From: Asaia bogorensis
Lineage (GTDB): Bacteria; Pseudomonadota; Alphaproteobacteria; Reyranellales; Reyranellaceae
Length of the DNA stretch: 39,786 bases
Assembly (NCBI GenBank): GCA_945889625.1
Contig: CAMDCE010000047.1
Coordinates: forward strand, 1 to 39,786
Direction: 5' to 3'
The first letter of the stretch is position 1, and each line of letters begins with the position of its first letter. The translations under genes and the position numbers were made by a program. Shown one piece after another: positions 1 through 7,516 of this stretch. Below the pieces are notes generated by a model, which searched no databases, was not told where the DNA came from, and saw nothing but the letters and a program-made list of their open reading frames with translations.

Positions 1-340
1 AGAAGATGCCGGTGTTGATCATGTCCCAGCGCTTGGCGGCGAGGCCGGGAATCATGGTGGCGAACTCGGTGCGGATGTACTCTGGCGCCAGGCCGAGGCG
101 TTTGCAGCATTCATTGGCGAGCTCAACCCGCATGCCCTTGAGCTCGCCCTTGTCGTCGACATACTGCAGCGGTGGCAACGTCGGATTGATCGACATGATC
201 AGCGTGCCGGCCTTGATGAGGTTGGGCGGCGCTATCTTCGGTTGGGCGCGTGCGGCGCCCGGCGCGACGGCCAGCGCAGAGGCAGCGATGCCTGTTTTCA
301 AGAAGTCGCGACGGCGTGTGCCGGTAATTGATTTCAGCAT
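1..340 (-). CDS. ABC transporter substrate-binding protein (family 3 type), N-terminal part
   Basis: Only the first 113 codons are in the window; the gene continues past base 1. The start is the ATG at 338-340, preceded by a GGGGGA ribosome site. The N-terminus carries a twin-arginine signal (RRRDFLK at residues 9-15), a short alanine-rich hydrophobic core and an ARAQ cleavage-type site near residue 33, so the protein is predicted to be exported folded by Tat. The mature start (GTLIMSINPTLPPLQYVDD, then GELKGMRVELANE) has the layout of periplasmic amino-acid/polar-solute binding proteins: first strand, the P-x-x-Y ligand-pocket segment, then a G-x-x-x-D/E-L stretch. It would deliver a small solute to an ABC permease encoded outside the window. 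It is the last gene of a minus-strand run and is separated from the M20 gene by 71 bases. The ligand cannot be told from this fragment. Confidence 0.85.
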   Translation of the reverse strand, partial: MLKSITGTRRRDFLKTGIAASALAVAPGAARAQPKIAPPNLIKAGTLIMSINPTLPPLQYVDDKGELKGMRVELANECCKRLGLAPEYIRTEFATMIPGLAAKRWDMINTGIF

Positions 341-411
341 TAGTCCCCCGTGATGGTCCCCTCGACCGAATGCAATTTTGACGCCGATTGCCGCCCGAGT
401 CCCAGCCTGTT

Positions 412-1635
412 TCAGACTATGCCGCACCAACCGGAGATTATGGCGGCAGCGACTTTTACCGCCCGACGGTAGTCCTCGACGTCGACCCATTCGTCGTGGC
501 AGCCATTCTGCGTCAGATCTCCGCCGAGCGGCCCCAGCCCGATGGTCGGTATGCCGGCCTGGACGATCGGATTGCGGATGTCGCTCGCGGTGTGGAGCGG
601 ATTGACGTGCGGCTTCTCGCCGGTCACCGAGACGATCGCATCGGCAACCGTGCGGTAGAGCGGGCCGTCGAGCGCAACCTCGGCACCCGATATGCCCGAA
701 ATCCATTCGAGCCGCCCTCCCGTCGCAACCTGCTCGACGGCCGCCTGCACGGCCGCCATGTCTTCGCCGGGCAGCAGCGAGAGCGAACCCTCCATGGCAC
801 CCTCGCTGGGAACGCGCGTGTGCACGCCCTCGGCGCCGACGCTAACGTGCGAGATCAGGATATTTGCCGCGCGATCGAGCAGCGGGTGGCTGAGAGCCGC
901 CGCCCGCCGGTCGGCGAATTCCTTCAGCCGGCGGTGTAGCGCCGCCAGCGTGTCGGCGGGATTGTTGGCCTGATGAGCGAAAGCGAGATGGCTGATCTCG
1001 CTGGTCGGAGGCGGCGTACCCCGCACGGTGATGCGGAAATCGAGCTGGCCGAGACAAAATGCCTTGATCTCGCGCATGCCCTCGCCCGATTCGGCGGGGT
1101 GACAGTAGACCGCCGCATCGGCCCTGAGCCCGCCATGCAGCAGGGCGGAGACGCCGCGAGCGTGGCGCTTGCTGGGCGTGCTGGCGATGATCACGTCGCC
1201 TGCCGGTCGCCGGCCGGAGGCCAGCACGGTGGCTAGACCTTCGACCATCATCGCCACGCCCGAGAGGTCGTCCGCCACGCCCCACCCATGGACGCGGCCA
1301 TTGTCGATCACGCCGCCGAACGGGTCGCGCTGCCAGGCCTCGGTCCCGGCCAGCGGCTCGCCGTCGGGATGGGCAAAGAAGATGAGGCTGCGACCTTTGC
1401 CCTTGTCCGCTCCCTGGCCCTTGAAGGTTGCCACGACGCTGGCACGCTCACCTGCGACCATGGCGCGCCGGGCAGCAAATTCGCCGACCATCGGCACGTC
1501 GCCCGGCCGGTAGCGGACCGTCTCGACCGTGCAGCCGAGCGCCTTTGCTGCGTCGGCCACGCAGGCTTGCACGGCCGCCTCGCCATCGGGTTGGGCGCGG
1601 ATCAACTGCTGCAGGAAGAGGACGGGATCGTTCAT
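412..1635 (-). CDS. M20-family metallohydrolase-like protein (variant active site)
   Basis: 407 residues, the usual length for M20 peptidases/deacylases (ArgE, DapE, CPG2 type), which hydrolyse amide bonds with two zinc ions. The first metal motif is visible as AHPDGEP (H89, D91), the bridging aspartate as WGVADDLSG (D122/D123), the dimerisation domain after residue about 195 (QLDFRITVRG) and the C-terminal ligand as HTASD. The region that normally holds the two adjacent glutamates (general base and zinc ligand) reads ASTPSKRHARG, and the following acidic ligand region reads YCHPAES, so key residues differ from the family pattern. The ATG overlaps the stop of the upstream aspartate-dehydrogenase-like gene by 4 bases (ATGA), implying coupled translation. 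A cytoplasmic amidohydrolase or deacetylase is likely, but whether it is active by the standard mechanism is doubtful. Confidence 0.8.
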   Translation of the reverse strand: MNDPVLFLQQLIRAQPDGEAAVQACVADAAKALGCTVETVRYRPGDVPMVGEFAARRAMVAGERASVVATFKGQGADKGKGRSLIFFAHPDGEPLAGTEAWQRDPFGGVIDNGRVHGWGVADDLSGVAMMVEGLATVLASGRRPAGDVIIASTPSKRHARGVSALLHGGLRADAAVYCHPAESGEGMREIKAFCLGQLDFRITVRGTPPPTSEISHLAFAHQANNPADTLAALHRRLKEFADRRAAALSHPLLDRAANILISHVSVGAEGVHTRVPSEGAMEGSLSLLPGEDMAAVQAAVEQVATGGRLEWISGISGAEVALDGPLYRTVADAIVSVTGEKPHVNPLHTASDIRNPIVQAGIPTIGLGPLGGDLTQNGCHDEWVDVEDYRRAVKVAAAIISGWCGIV

Positions 1636-2414
1636 ATCGCCACCCGCGCCTGGCGGCGCTTCAGCAGGCGGATCAGGCTGAAGGTCGTATAGTCGACGGG
1701 GTCGCCGTCCGGCGGCACGTCGCGGCCGCCCAGCCGCAACACCGCATTGCCCGGAGCGGCGTGAATCTCGAGCTCATGCGCCGTTTCGGAGATGGCGGGA
1801 TCGGCCACCAGCTCAACTTCGGTTCCGTCGAGGCCGAGGCCCGCCAAGGCCACGCCGACCGCGCTGTTGAGGTTGTCGGGCAGTCGCCGCGCCACCTCGC
1901 GCACGCTGCCCTTGAAGAAGACGTGGCGCCCGCGGATTGATCCAAAGTCGGCCAGGGCCGCAGCAGGTGTCAGCGCCCACATCGCAGGCGACTTGACTTG
2001 GCGATAGACCACGCGGCGCAAACCCTCCTCGCGCGCGGTCGCCAGCAGGTCGAGCGTGCCGATGGCGCCCGGCGCGATCTCGATTCTGCCGGGTCCGGCG
2101 ACGGCCGCTGCCATCAAGTGCCGCTCGACCGTCGGATCAGCCAGCGCCGTGAGGGAGAGCGGCACGAGATCGACGCCGGCCGCCAGCAGCGCCGGTCCCA
2201 TCGCGGCCAGAACCTCTGCCGACGCACATTCGACGGCAACCGCGGGCTTGCGGGCGAGGAAGCCTTCGAGCGAGGTGCTGACGGCATCGCCGCCCACGAG
2301 GCGGGCGGCATCGGCAGCCCGCGCCGGATGGACCAGCACGGCCCGTGCGCCCGGCAGTCGCGTCGCCAGCCGCCGTCCGATGCGTCCCAGCCCGACAATG
2401 CCGTAGCCGCTCAC
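1632..2414 (-). CDS. Aspartate dehydrogenase-like NAD(P)-binding protein
   Basis: 260 residues. The N-terminus is a Rossmann fold (GIVGLGRIGRRL, residues 5-16). The middle shows the hydrophobic-strand order of L-aspartate dehydrogenases and the C-terminal half has the DUF108-type catalytic domain, with LPDNLNSAVGVALAG (residues 178-192) and ADPAISETAHELEIHAAPG around 204-222. In this family the enzyme interconverts L-aspartate and iminoaspartate/oxaloacetate with NAD(P), sometimes feeding NAD synthesis; no nadA or nadC is nearby, so here a role in amino-acid degradation is more likely. The start is GTG at 2412-2414, 10 bases after the amidohydrolase stop; a nearby ATG at 2417-2419 is out of frame. 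It is co-translated with the M20 gene. The substrate is assigned from family resemblance only. Confidence 0.75.
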   Translation of the reverse strand: MSGYGIVGLGRIGRRLATRLPGARAVLVHPARAADAARLVGGDAVSTSLEGFLARKPAVAVECASAEVLAAMGPALLAAGVDLVPLSLTALADPTVERHLMAAAVAGPGRIEIAPGAIGTLDLLATAREEGLRRVVYRQVKSPAMWALTPAAALADFGSIRGRHVFFKGSVREVARRLPDNLNSAVGVALAGLGLDGTEVELVADPAISETAHELEIHAAPGNAVLRLGGRDVPPDGDPVDYTTFSLIRLLKRRQARVAI

Positions 2415-2424
2415 GCCATACCGC

Positions 2425-3927
2425 TCACGCAGGCGCGACGAAGCCGTAGCGCAGGTTGGACGGGTCGCGGCCGCGGCGCTCGTAGTCGGACTTTAGTGCG
2501 GCGAAGCGGTCGTCGCGCCAGGCGGCCTTCTTGACCTCGTATTTGTACATCTTGGCCGAATTGCCGCCGAAGATGGCCGTCTTGACCGGGCCATCGGCGG
2601 CCCCGAGCTCGGCGTAGCCGTGTCTGCGGCGCATGTCCTCGGGGATCTCCAGCCGCCGCAGTCCTTCGATCTGCCATTGCGGCGAGCCGGTCCACAGGGC
2701 GTCGGTGCCCCATACGACGTGATCGGCGCCCATGCCCTTGATCAGGATGCCCATCAGCGCCGCGCAAAGCTTGGGCTCGGTGACAGTCGTCTGGGCGAAG
2801 ATCTGGCCCAGATCGGCGTAGACGTTGCTGACGCCGAACTTGGCCGGAATATCGGCGAGGTCGCTGGTCCAGTCGACGCGGCCGGTCTGCTCGAACTGCT
2901 CGTAGGCGCTCCGGGCGTTGGTACCGGCGCCGCCGGTCCAGCGGTAGGCCGAGTGATAGATGACGAAGCGGATCCTGGGCCAGTCCTTGGCCGCCTTGCC
3001 GACGTCGTCGACGTTGGCGTAGGGCGTGAGCGCGGGAAAGCGCTGCTCGACCGACGGCGGATAGAGGCCCTTGTGCACGCAGACGATATCGTGGCCGGCC
3101 TTCAGGAGCTTCTCGTAGAAGGGATAGGCGAGCTTCTCGTCGTCCATGCGCCAGGGATGCGTCGAGAGCTGCTTGTTGGTGTTGTCGCCAACCGTGTAGC
3201 CCTTCCACGAGTCGGGCTTGAGCGTGGCGATGGCGCGATCGACCTCGTCCATCCAGCCCGGATAGCCCGGCGTGAAGATGGCGTGCGTCAGGCAACGGCG
3301 CGAGCCCACCGCCTGGTTCACCTTGGTGCGCGCGTCGAGCTTCATGTCGTTGGTCAAAAACCAGTCGCGCGAGTCTTCCGACGGCGAGCCCGAGATCAGC
3401 GCCACCTTGGTGTCGCTGTCGAGATAGATCTCCTTGAACCAGTTGGGATATTTCAGATCGTCGATGGTCTGCGGCTTGCCGGCCAGCGCCGGGTTCCAGC
3501 CCGCCTTGCCTACCGCCTCACGACCGCGCACGAAACCTTCCAGCCGCGTGTCGTCGCGCAGGAAGTGGGTGTGCACGTCCATGATGAACTGATCTTTCAG
3601 ACCGTCGGCGCGCGCCTGGGCCAGGTCGACGCTCTTGGCCTCGGCGGGCGACGCGCCATAGAGCGGGCCGTAGACCTCGTTCATGGCGACGAACGCCGCC
3701 GTCATGCCGGCCGCGGTCTGGAAGAAGCGCCGGCGCGACAGGCCGTTCCTGCGCCCGTACTCGTCTGCCAGGGCGTTCATGCGCGCCTCGACTTTCTTCT
3801 GGCGGTCGGTCTGCGGGATCGGCAGGAATTCGTCGCTGGAGACGACCTGCACCGGCACCGGCGTCGGGCTGGCGGCCAGTTCGGCCGGCGCGAGCCCTGC
3901 TTGTTCCTCGTCGCTCAGCATGCCCAT
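2425..3927 (-). CDS. Amidohydrolase family protein with internal twin-arginine motif
   Basis: 500 residues. The TIM-barrel metal motif is DVHTHF (H119, H121); later strand ends carry VCVHKG, VIYHSAY and WGTDALW, supplying the histidines and the aspartate expected of amidohydrolase-2 (ACMSD/decarboxylase-like) enzymes. About 64 residues precede a twin-arginine stretch (SRRRFFQT, residues 64-71) followed by a hydrophobic alanine-rich segment to about residue 97, so export by Tat is suggested although the leader is unusually long. ATG at 3925-3927 has GGAGG seven bases upstream and is a convincing start. It lies 16 bases after the luciferase-like gene and 10 bases before the aspartate-dehydrogenase-like gene, inside one transcription unit. 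It could be a hydrolase or a non-oxidative decarboxylase; the substrate is unknown. Confidence 0.85.
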   Translation of the reverse strand: MGMLSDEEQAGLAPAELAASPTPVPVQVVSSDEFLPIPQTDRQKKVEARMNALADEYGRRNGLSRRRFFQTAAGMTAAFVAMNEVYGPLYGASPAEAKSVDLAQARADGLKDQFIMDVHTHFLRDDTRLEGFVRGREAVGKAGWNPALAGKPQTIDDLKYPNWFKEIYLDSDTKVALISGSPSEDSRDWFLTNDMKLDARTKVNQAVGSRRCLTHAIFTPGYPGWMDEVDRAIATLKPDSWKGYTVGDNTNKQLSTHPWRMDDEKLAYPFYEKLLKAGHDIVCVHKGLYPPSVEQRFPALTPYANVDDVGKAAKDWPRIRFVIYHSAYRWTGGAGTNARSAYEQFEQTGRVDWTSDLADIPAKFGVSNVYADLGQIFAQTTVTEPKLCAALMGILIKGMGADHVVWGTDALWTGSPQWQIEGLRRLEIPEDMRRRHGYAELGAADGPVKTAIFGGNSAKMYKYEVKKAAWRDDRFAALKSDYERRGRDPSNLRYGFVAPA

Positions 3928-3943
3928 GTCCGACCTCCAATGC

Positions 3944-5107
3944 TTAGTGGAATCTCGGCTTCACCTGGGTCCAGAACTTGTCGATCGACTTCATCAGGAC
4001 CGGATGCGGGACCAGGCTGTTGTAAGTGTAGCAGAAGGTCCAATCGACCGGCTGGCGTTTTTGCGCAGCCTCCATGGACCGCAGGACCGTGTCGACGGTG
4101 CCGACATAGGCATAGCCCGTGGCAATGATCTCCTCGGCGGTGGGAAACTTGCCGGTCACGGGATCCTGCAGGCCCTTGCGGAAACCGAACGGCTCGAACC
4201 AGGCGCGGCCGGAGAACTGCCCGGAATCGCGCCACAGCGCCATCGCCTCCTCGTCGGTGTCGGCGATGATGACGTCGCGCAGCACGCCCATGCCCTGGCC
4301 CTTGGGCTTGCCCGAGACCTCGGCATAGACGCTGTAGAGCTTGTCCTCGTAGGTCGGATGCATCGGCGGCAGGATCGGCGTGACGCCTTCCTTGGCGCAG
4401 AAGCGCACGGTGTTCTCCGAGCTGGCGAAGGGCTGGAACAGCGGCGGATGCGGCTTCTGCAGCGGCTTGGGCACCACGCCGACCGACTTCAGGATGCCGT
4501 TCTCGACACCCTTGCCCCACTTGGCCGTCGTGTCGAGGTCCCACGGCGTAGGCCCGGCCGGCACCTTCCAGAACCTGCCGTCGAAGGTCAGCATCTCCTC
4601 GGTCCAGCATTTCTTGACGATGCGGAAGTTCTCCTCGAAGGCCAGGCGATTGGCGTTGTCGATCTCGTCATGCTGGTTGGGCAGCGCGCCATGGATGCCG
4701 TGGGTCTGCTGCGCCATCACGTCGACCCAGCGGCGTTGATAGCCGCGGGCAAAGCCGGCATTGGCGCGGCCGCCGGTCATGTGATCGAGCATGGCGATGT
4801 CTTCGGCGACGCGGATCGGGTTGGACGCCGGCAACACGATGCCGAGCTGGCCGACCCGGATGCGCTTGGTCTGCATGGCGAAGTAAAGGTCGAGCAGCAC
4901 CGGATTGTTCGAAAGCTCGAAGCCCTCGATGTGGAAATGATGCTCGGTGAAGGAAACCGAATCGTAGCCCAGTTCGTCGCCCAGCTTGATCTGCTCGGTG
5001 AGCTCTTTCAGCATGCGCTGATAGAAATGCGGGTTCATGCCGGCCATGCCGGCTTCGATCTCGGCGCGGCTGCCGATGCTCGGCAGATAGAAGAGCGAGG
5101 CTTTCAT
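3944..5107 (-). CDS. LLM-class flavin-dependent oxidoreductase (bacterial luciferase-like)
   Basis: 387 residues, typical for luciferase-like monooxygenases, which use reduced FMN to oxidise a small substrate with O2. Family signs are the early strand SLFYLPSIGS, SVSFTEHHF near residues 50-58, then TKRIRVGQLGIVLPASNPIRVAEDIAMLDH split over residues about 80-109 (the characteristic conserved core of this class), and GRANAGFARGYQR at about 113-125. The ATG directly abuts the stop of the SDR gene (5108-5110), so the pair is almost certainly co-translated and may act in sequence. Reduced flavin would have to come from a separate reductase; no obvious flavin reductase is adjacent. Substrate unknown; alkane, amine or nitrilotriacetate-type oxidations are all possible in this class. 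Confidence 0.9.
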   Translation of the reverse strand: MKASLFYLPSIGSRAEIEAGMAGMNPHFYQRMLKELTEQIKLGDELGYDSVSFTEHHFHIEGFELSNNPVLLDLYFAMQTKRIRVGQLGIVLPASNPIRVAEDIAMLDHMTGGRANAGFARGYQRRWVDVMAQQTHGIHGALPNQHDEIDNANRLAFEENFRIVKKCWTEEMLTFDGRFWKVPAGPTPWDLDTTAKWGKGVENGILKSVGVVPKPLQKPHPPLFQPFASSENTVRFCAKEGVTPILPPMHPTYEDKLYSVYAEVSGKPKGQGMGVLRDVIIADTDEEAMALWRDSGQFSGRAWFEPFGFRKGLQDPVTGKFPTAEEIIATGYAYVGTVDTVLRSMEAAQKRQPVDWTFCYTYNSLVPHPVLMKSIDKFWTQVKPRFH

Positions 5108-5890
5108 TCACTTCCCTTTTGGCGTGGCGGCGATGCCGGGCACATGGTTGAGGATCGAGCGTGTCAGTCCGCCATCGACGATCAGCGACTGGCCGGTGAT
5201 GTAGCTTGCCTGGGGGCTCAGCAGAAACGCGATCGCGTCGGCGACGTCGCCCGGCTTGGCGACCCGCTTCAACGGCACCAGCCTGGCGCGCCCGCGCGCC
5301 AGCTTGGGCTGGCTGTAGATCGCCTCGGTCATCGAGGTATGGACGAAGCCCGGACAGACCGAGTTGGCGCGGATGCCGTCGGCCGCCCATTCCATGGCCA
5401 TCATCTCGGTCAGCATGATCAGCGCCGCCTTGGACGGGCTGTAGGCGCCGGTCGGAAGCTGCGGCATGACGCCCGACATCGACGACACCATCACGATGGC
5501 GCCCTTGGATTTCTTCAGATGCGGATGGGCGGCCTTCGCCAGCAGCCAGTTGGAGCGCACGTTGATGTCGAAGATGCGGTCCCAGGTCGCAACGTCGAGA
5601 TCGACCAGCTTGGCAGGTGCCGCTATGCCGGCATTGCCGACGATCGCATCGATGCCGCCCATCGCCTTGGCCGCCACATCGATCACGCGGGCGGGCGCGT
5701 TGGGCCGCGCCATGTCGGCCCGGAGCGTCTTCACTTTGGCGCCCGAGGTGCGCAGGTTGGCAGCCAGCGCCTCGAGCTCGTCGAGATAGGCAATGTCGCA
5801 GAGCGTCAGCGCGTAGGCGCCGTCGGCCGCGAGCTTCAACGCGGTGGCGCGGCCGATTCCTCGGCTTGCGCCCGTGATCACGACACGCAT
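5108..5890 (-). CDS. SDR-family NAD(P)-dependent oxidoreductase
   Basis: 260 residues from the ATG at 5888-5890. It has the classical short-chain dehydrogenase layout: cofactor loop TGASRGIG (6-13), NAGIA (86-90), catalytic serine in VSSMSG (134-140), Tyr150 and Lys154 in YSPSK, and the closing VDGGLT. The frame stays open upstream to 5977, but that extension runs through a palindromic repeat and encodes no SDR sequence, so the internal ATG that starts MRVVITGAS is chosen. It would oxidise an alcohol or reduce a carbonyl in the cytoplasm. It directly precedes the luciferase-like gene, suggesting that the two act on neighbouring intermediates. Confidence 0.9.
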   Translation of the reverse strand: MRVVITGASRGIGRATALKLAADGAYALTLCDIAYLDELEALAANLRTSGAKVKTLRADMARPNAPARVIDVAAKAMGGIDAIVGNAGIAAPAKLVDLDVATWDRIFDINVRSNWLLAKAAHPHLKKSKGAIVMVSSMSGVMPQLPTGAYSPSKAALIMLTEMMAMEWAADGIRANSVCPGFVHTSMTEAIYSQPKLARGRARLVPLKRVAKPGDVADAIAFLLSPQASYITGQSLIVDGGLTRSILNHVPGIAATPKGK

Positions 5891-5908
5891 CACATCCCCC
5901 GTCGTCAC

Positions 5909-6058
5909 CCTCCCCCATCCTACTGGGGAGGTGCCCCCGAAAGGGGCGGAGGGGGAAGGCCACAGACAAGTCCTCATGATCGATACATCACGAAGCGCTT
6001 CGACTGAGGCCTTCCCCCTCTGGCCCTACGGGCCACCTCCCCTGTAAGACGGGGGAGG
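5909..6058. repeat. 150-bp compound palindromic element
   Basis: The element lies between the amidase stop and the SDR start. Outer hairpins are CCTCCCC (5909-5915) with GGGGAGG (5925-5931), and CCTCCCC (6036-6042) with GGGGAGG (6052-6058). Inner hairpins are GCCCC/GGGGC (5933-5937, 5943-5947) and TGGCCC/GGGCCA (6021-6026, 6030-6035). A perfect 13-bp dyad (GAGGGGGAAGGCC at 5949-5961 with its complement at 6008-6020) joins the two halves, and a 12-bp palindrome CGAAGCGCTTCG sits at 5991-6002. The architecture matches the element at 38319-38462. In RNA from the minus strand it would form a large cloverleaf in the middle of the putative operon, where it could end, slow or stabilise the message. 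It resembles REP/BIME or MITE-type intergenic repeats; no transposase is visible. Confidence 0.85.
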
Positions 6059-6061
6059 CAA

Positions 6062-7516
6062 TTATTGAGCAGATGGTGGCACGGTTCCCGGCCTGGGGTC
6101 GATGGGCAGGAGCTTGTTGAGGCCCAGCAGGCTTTCGTACAGCGACGCGGCTTGCAAGAGCGCAGCCTCGCCGCGTGGCTTGCCGACCAGTTGCAGTCCG
6201 ACGGGCCGGCCATGCTGGTCGAAGCCGCAGGGCACGGCGATGGCGGGGCTGCCGGACACGGTGATGGCCGAGTTGAGCGTCGAGCCCGCCATGTAGTTCT
6301 CGAGCTTCTTGCCGGCGATGGTCGCGGGCGCCCGCAGATTGACGTCGAAGGCTGCCGTCGGCGCACCCGGCGTCACCAGCAGGTCGTACTTCTGGAAGAA
6401 CTCGCCCATACGCCGATAGAGTGCTGCACGTTCCCGCTCCGCCCAGGCAAGCCGGCTGGTAGTCTGCTTCAGGCCAAGCTCGGTATTCCAGATGATGTCG
6501 GGCTTGATCTTGTCGCGGTGCTGCTCGATCTGCTGCTCGCGATCGACGACGAATTGCTGGCTGCGCAGCGCCATGAACACCTCGTCGACCGGCCCGAAAT
6601 CGGGCGATGCTTCCTCGACGATGCAGCCCAGCTCCTCGAAGCGTCGCGCCATCTTGGTGCAGATCTCGCGGATCTCGCGGTCAAGCTCGCACCTGCCGCC
6701 GAAGTCCATGGTGATCGCGACGCGCTTGGGCGTCACGGGGTTGGCGACGGCGGCGCTGAACGACACGGCTGGCGCATCGAAGGTCATGGCGTCGTGCGGG
6801 CAGAAACCGGACATCGTATCGAGGAACAGCGCGAGATCTGGCACATTGCGCGCCATAGGACCCTGCACCGACTGCGGCGAATAGAGGTTGTTCGAGGTGC
6901 CGCGCGTCACGCGACCGGCCGATGGCCGGATGCCGACCGTCGAGCAATAGGTGCCGGGGCGGCGCAGCGAGCCGCCGTGATCGGAGCCATGCGCCAGCCA
7001 GACTTCGCCGGTTGCGACCGAGACGGAGCCGCCACCGGTCGACCCGCCGCAGGTGAGAGAGGTGTTCCAGGGGTTGCGCGTACGGCCGAACACTTCGTTG
7101 AAGGTGGAGCCGCCGGCGCCGAATTCCGGCGTGTTGGACTTGGCGACGACGATGCCGCCCAGTGCCTCGATGCGCTCGACCAGGGGATGTGACTTCTGCG
7201 GTACGTGGTTGGCGAAGATCGGCGAGCCGTAGGTGGTGCGCACGCCCGCCACGTCGGTGAGATCCTTGATCGAGACAGGCAAGCCGGCAAGCCAGCCTGC
7301 TTCGCCAGAGGCTTCGCAGGCAGCACCTCCGGCCATGATGCGCTTGGCGTGATCGCGGGCTCGGTCGAGGCAAAGCGTGGGTAGGGCGTTTACCGCGGGC
7401 TCGACTTCGGCGATGCGCTTGGCCGAGGCCTCGATCAGCTCGAGCGGCGTGATCTCCTTCTTCTTGAGACGCGCCACCGCCTCGACGGCTGTCATCTTCC
7501 ACAGTTCCGCGCTCAT
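6062..7516 (-). CDS. Amidase (amidase signature family)
   Basis: 484 residues, the normal family length. The Ser-cisSer-Lys catalytic set is readable: Lys84 in PVSIKDL, the glycine/serine-rich signature CGGSTGGGSVSVATG (156-170) with the cis-serine at 159, and the nucleophile Ser183 in GSDHGGSLRRPG. The usual GGSSGG is GGSTGG here, a tolerated variation. The C-terminus holds the GSPAIAVPCGFD segment common in this family. It would hydrolyse a carboxamide to acid and ammonia in the cytoplasm. Its ATG overlaps the MFS transporter stop by 4 bases (7513-7516), so hydrolysis is likely linked to uptake by that transporter. Aryl- or acylamide substrates are plausible; there is no sign of GatB or GatC, so a Glu-tRNA amidotransferase role is unlikely. 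Confidence 0.92.
   Translation of the reverse strand: MSAELWKMTAVEAVARLKKKEITPLELIEASAKRIAEVEPAVNALPTLCLDRARDHAKRIMAGGAACEASGEAGWLAGLPVSIKDLTDVAGVRTTYGSPIFANHVPQKSHPLVERIEALGGIVVAKSNTPEFGAGGSTFNEVFGRTRNPWNTSLTCGGSTGGGSVSVATGEVWLAHGSDHGGSLRRPGTYCSTVGIRPSAGRVTRGTSNNLYSPQSVQGPMARNVPDLALFLDTMSGFCPHDAMTFDAPAVSFSAAVANPVTPKRVAITMDFGGRCELDREIREICTKMARRFEELGCIVEEASPDFGPVDEVFMALRSQQFVVDREQQIEQHRDKIKPDIIWNTELGLKQTTSRLAWAERERAALYRRMGEFFQKYDLLVTPGAPTAAFDVNLRAPATIAGKKLENYMAGSTLNSAITVSGSPAIAVPCGFDQHGRPVGLQLVGKPRGEAALLQAASLYESLLGLNKLLPIDPRPGTVPPSAQ

Noticed and set aside
5891..5977. 29-codon N-terminal extension of the SDR gene
   Set aside because: It is encoded by the palindromic repeat; the Rossmann strand begins at the internal ATG at 5890.
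3683..6007. 774-codon open frame on the plus strand opposite the amidohydrolase, luciferase-like and SDR genes
   Set aside because: It covers three well-supported genes on the other strand, crosses a palindromic repeat, and its translation has no recognisable motif; long antisense frames are expected at this GC content.
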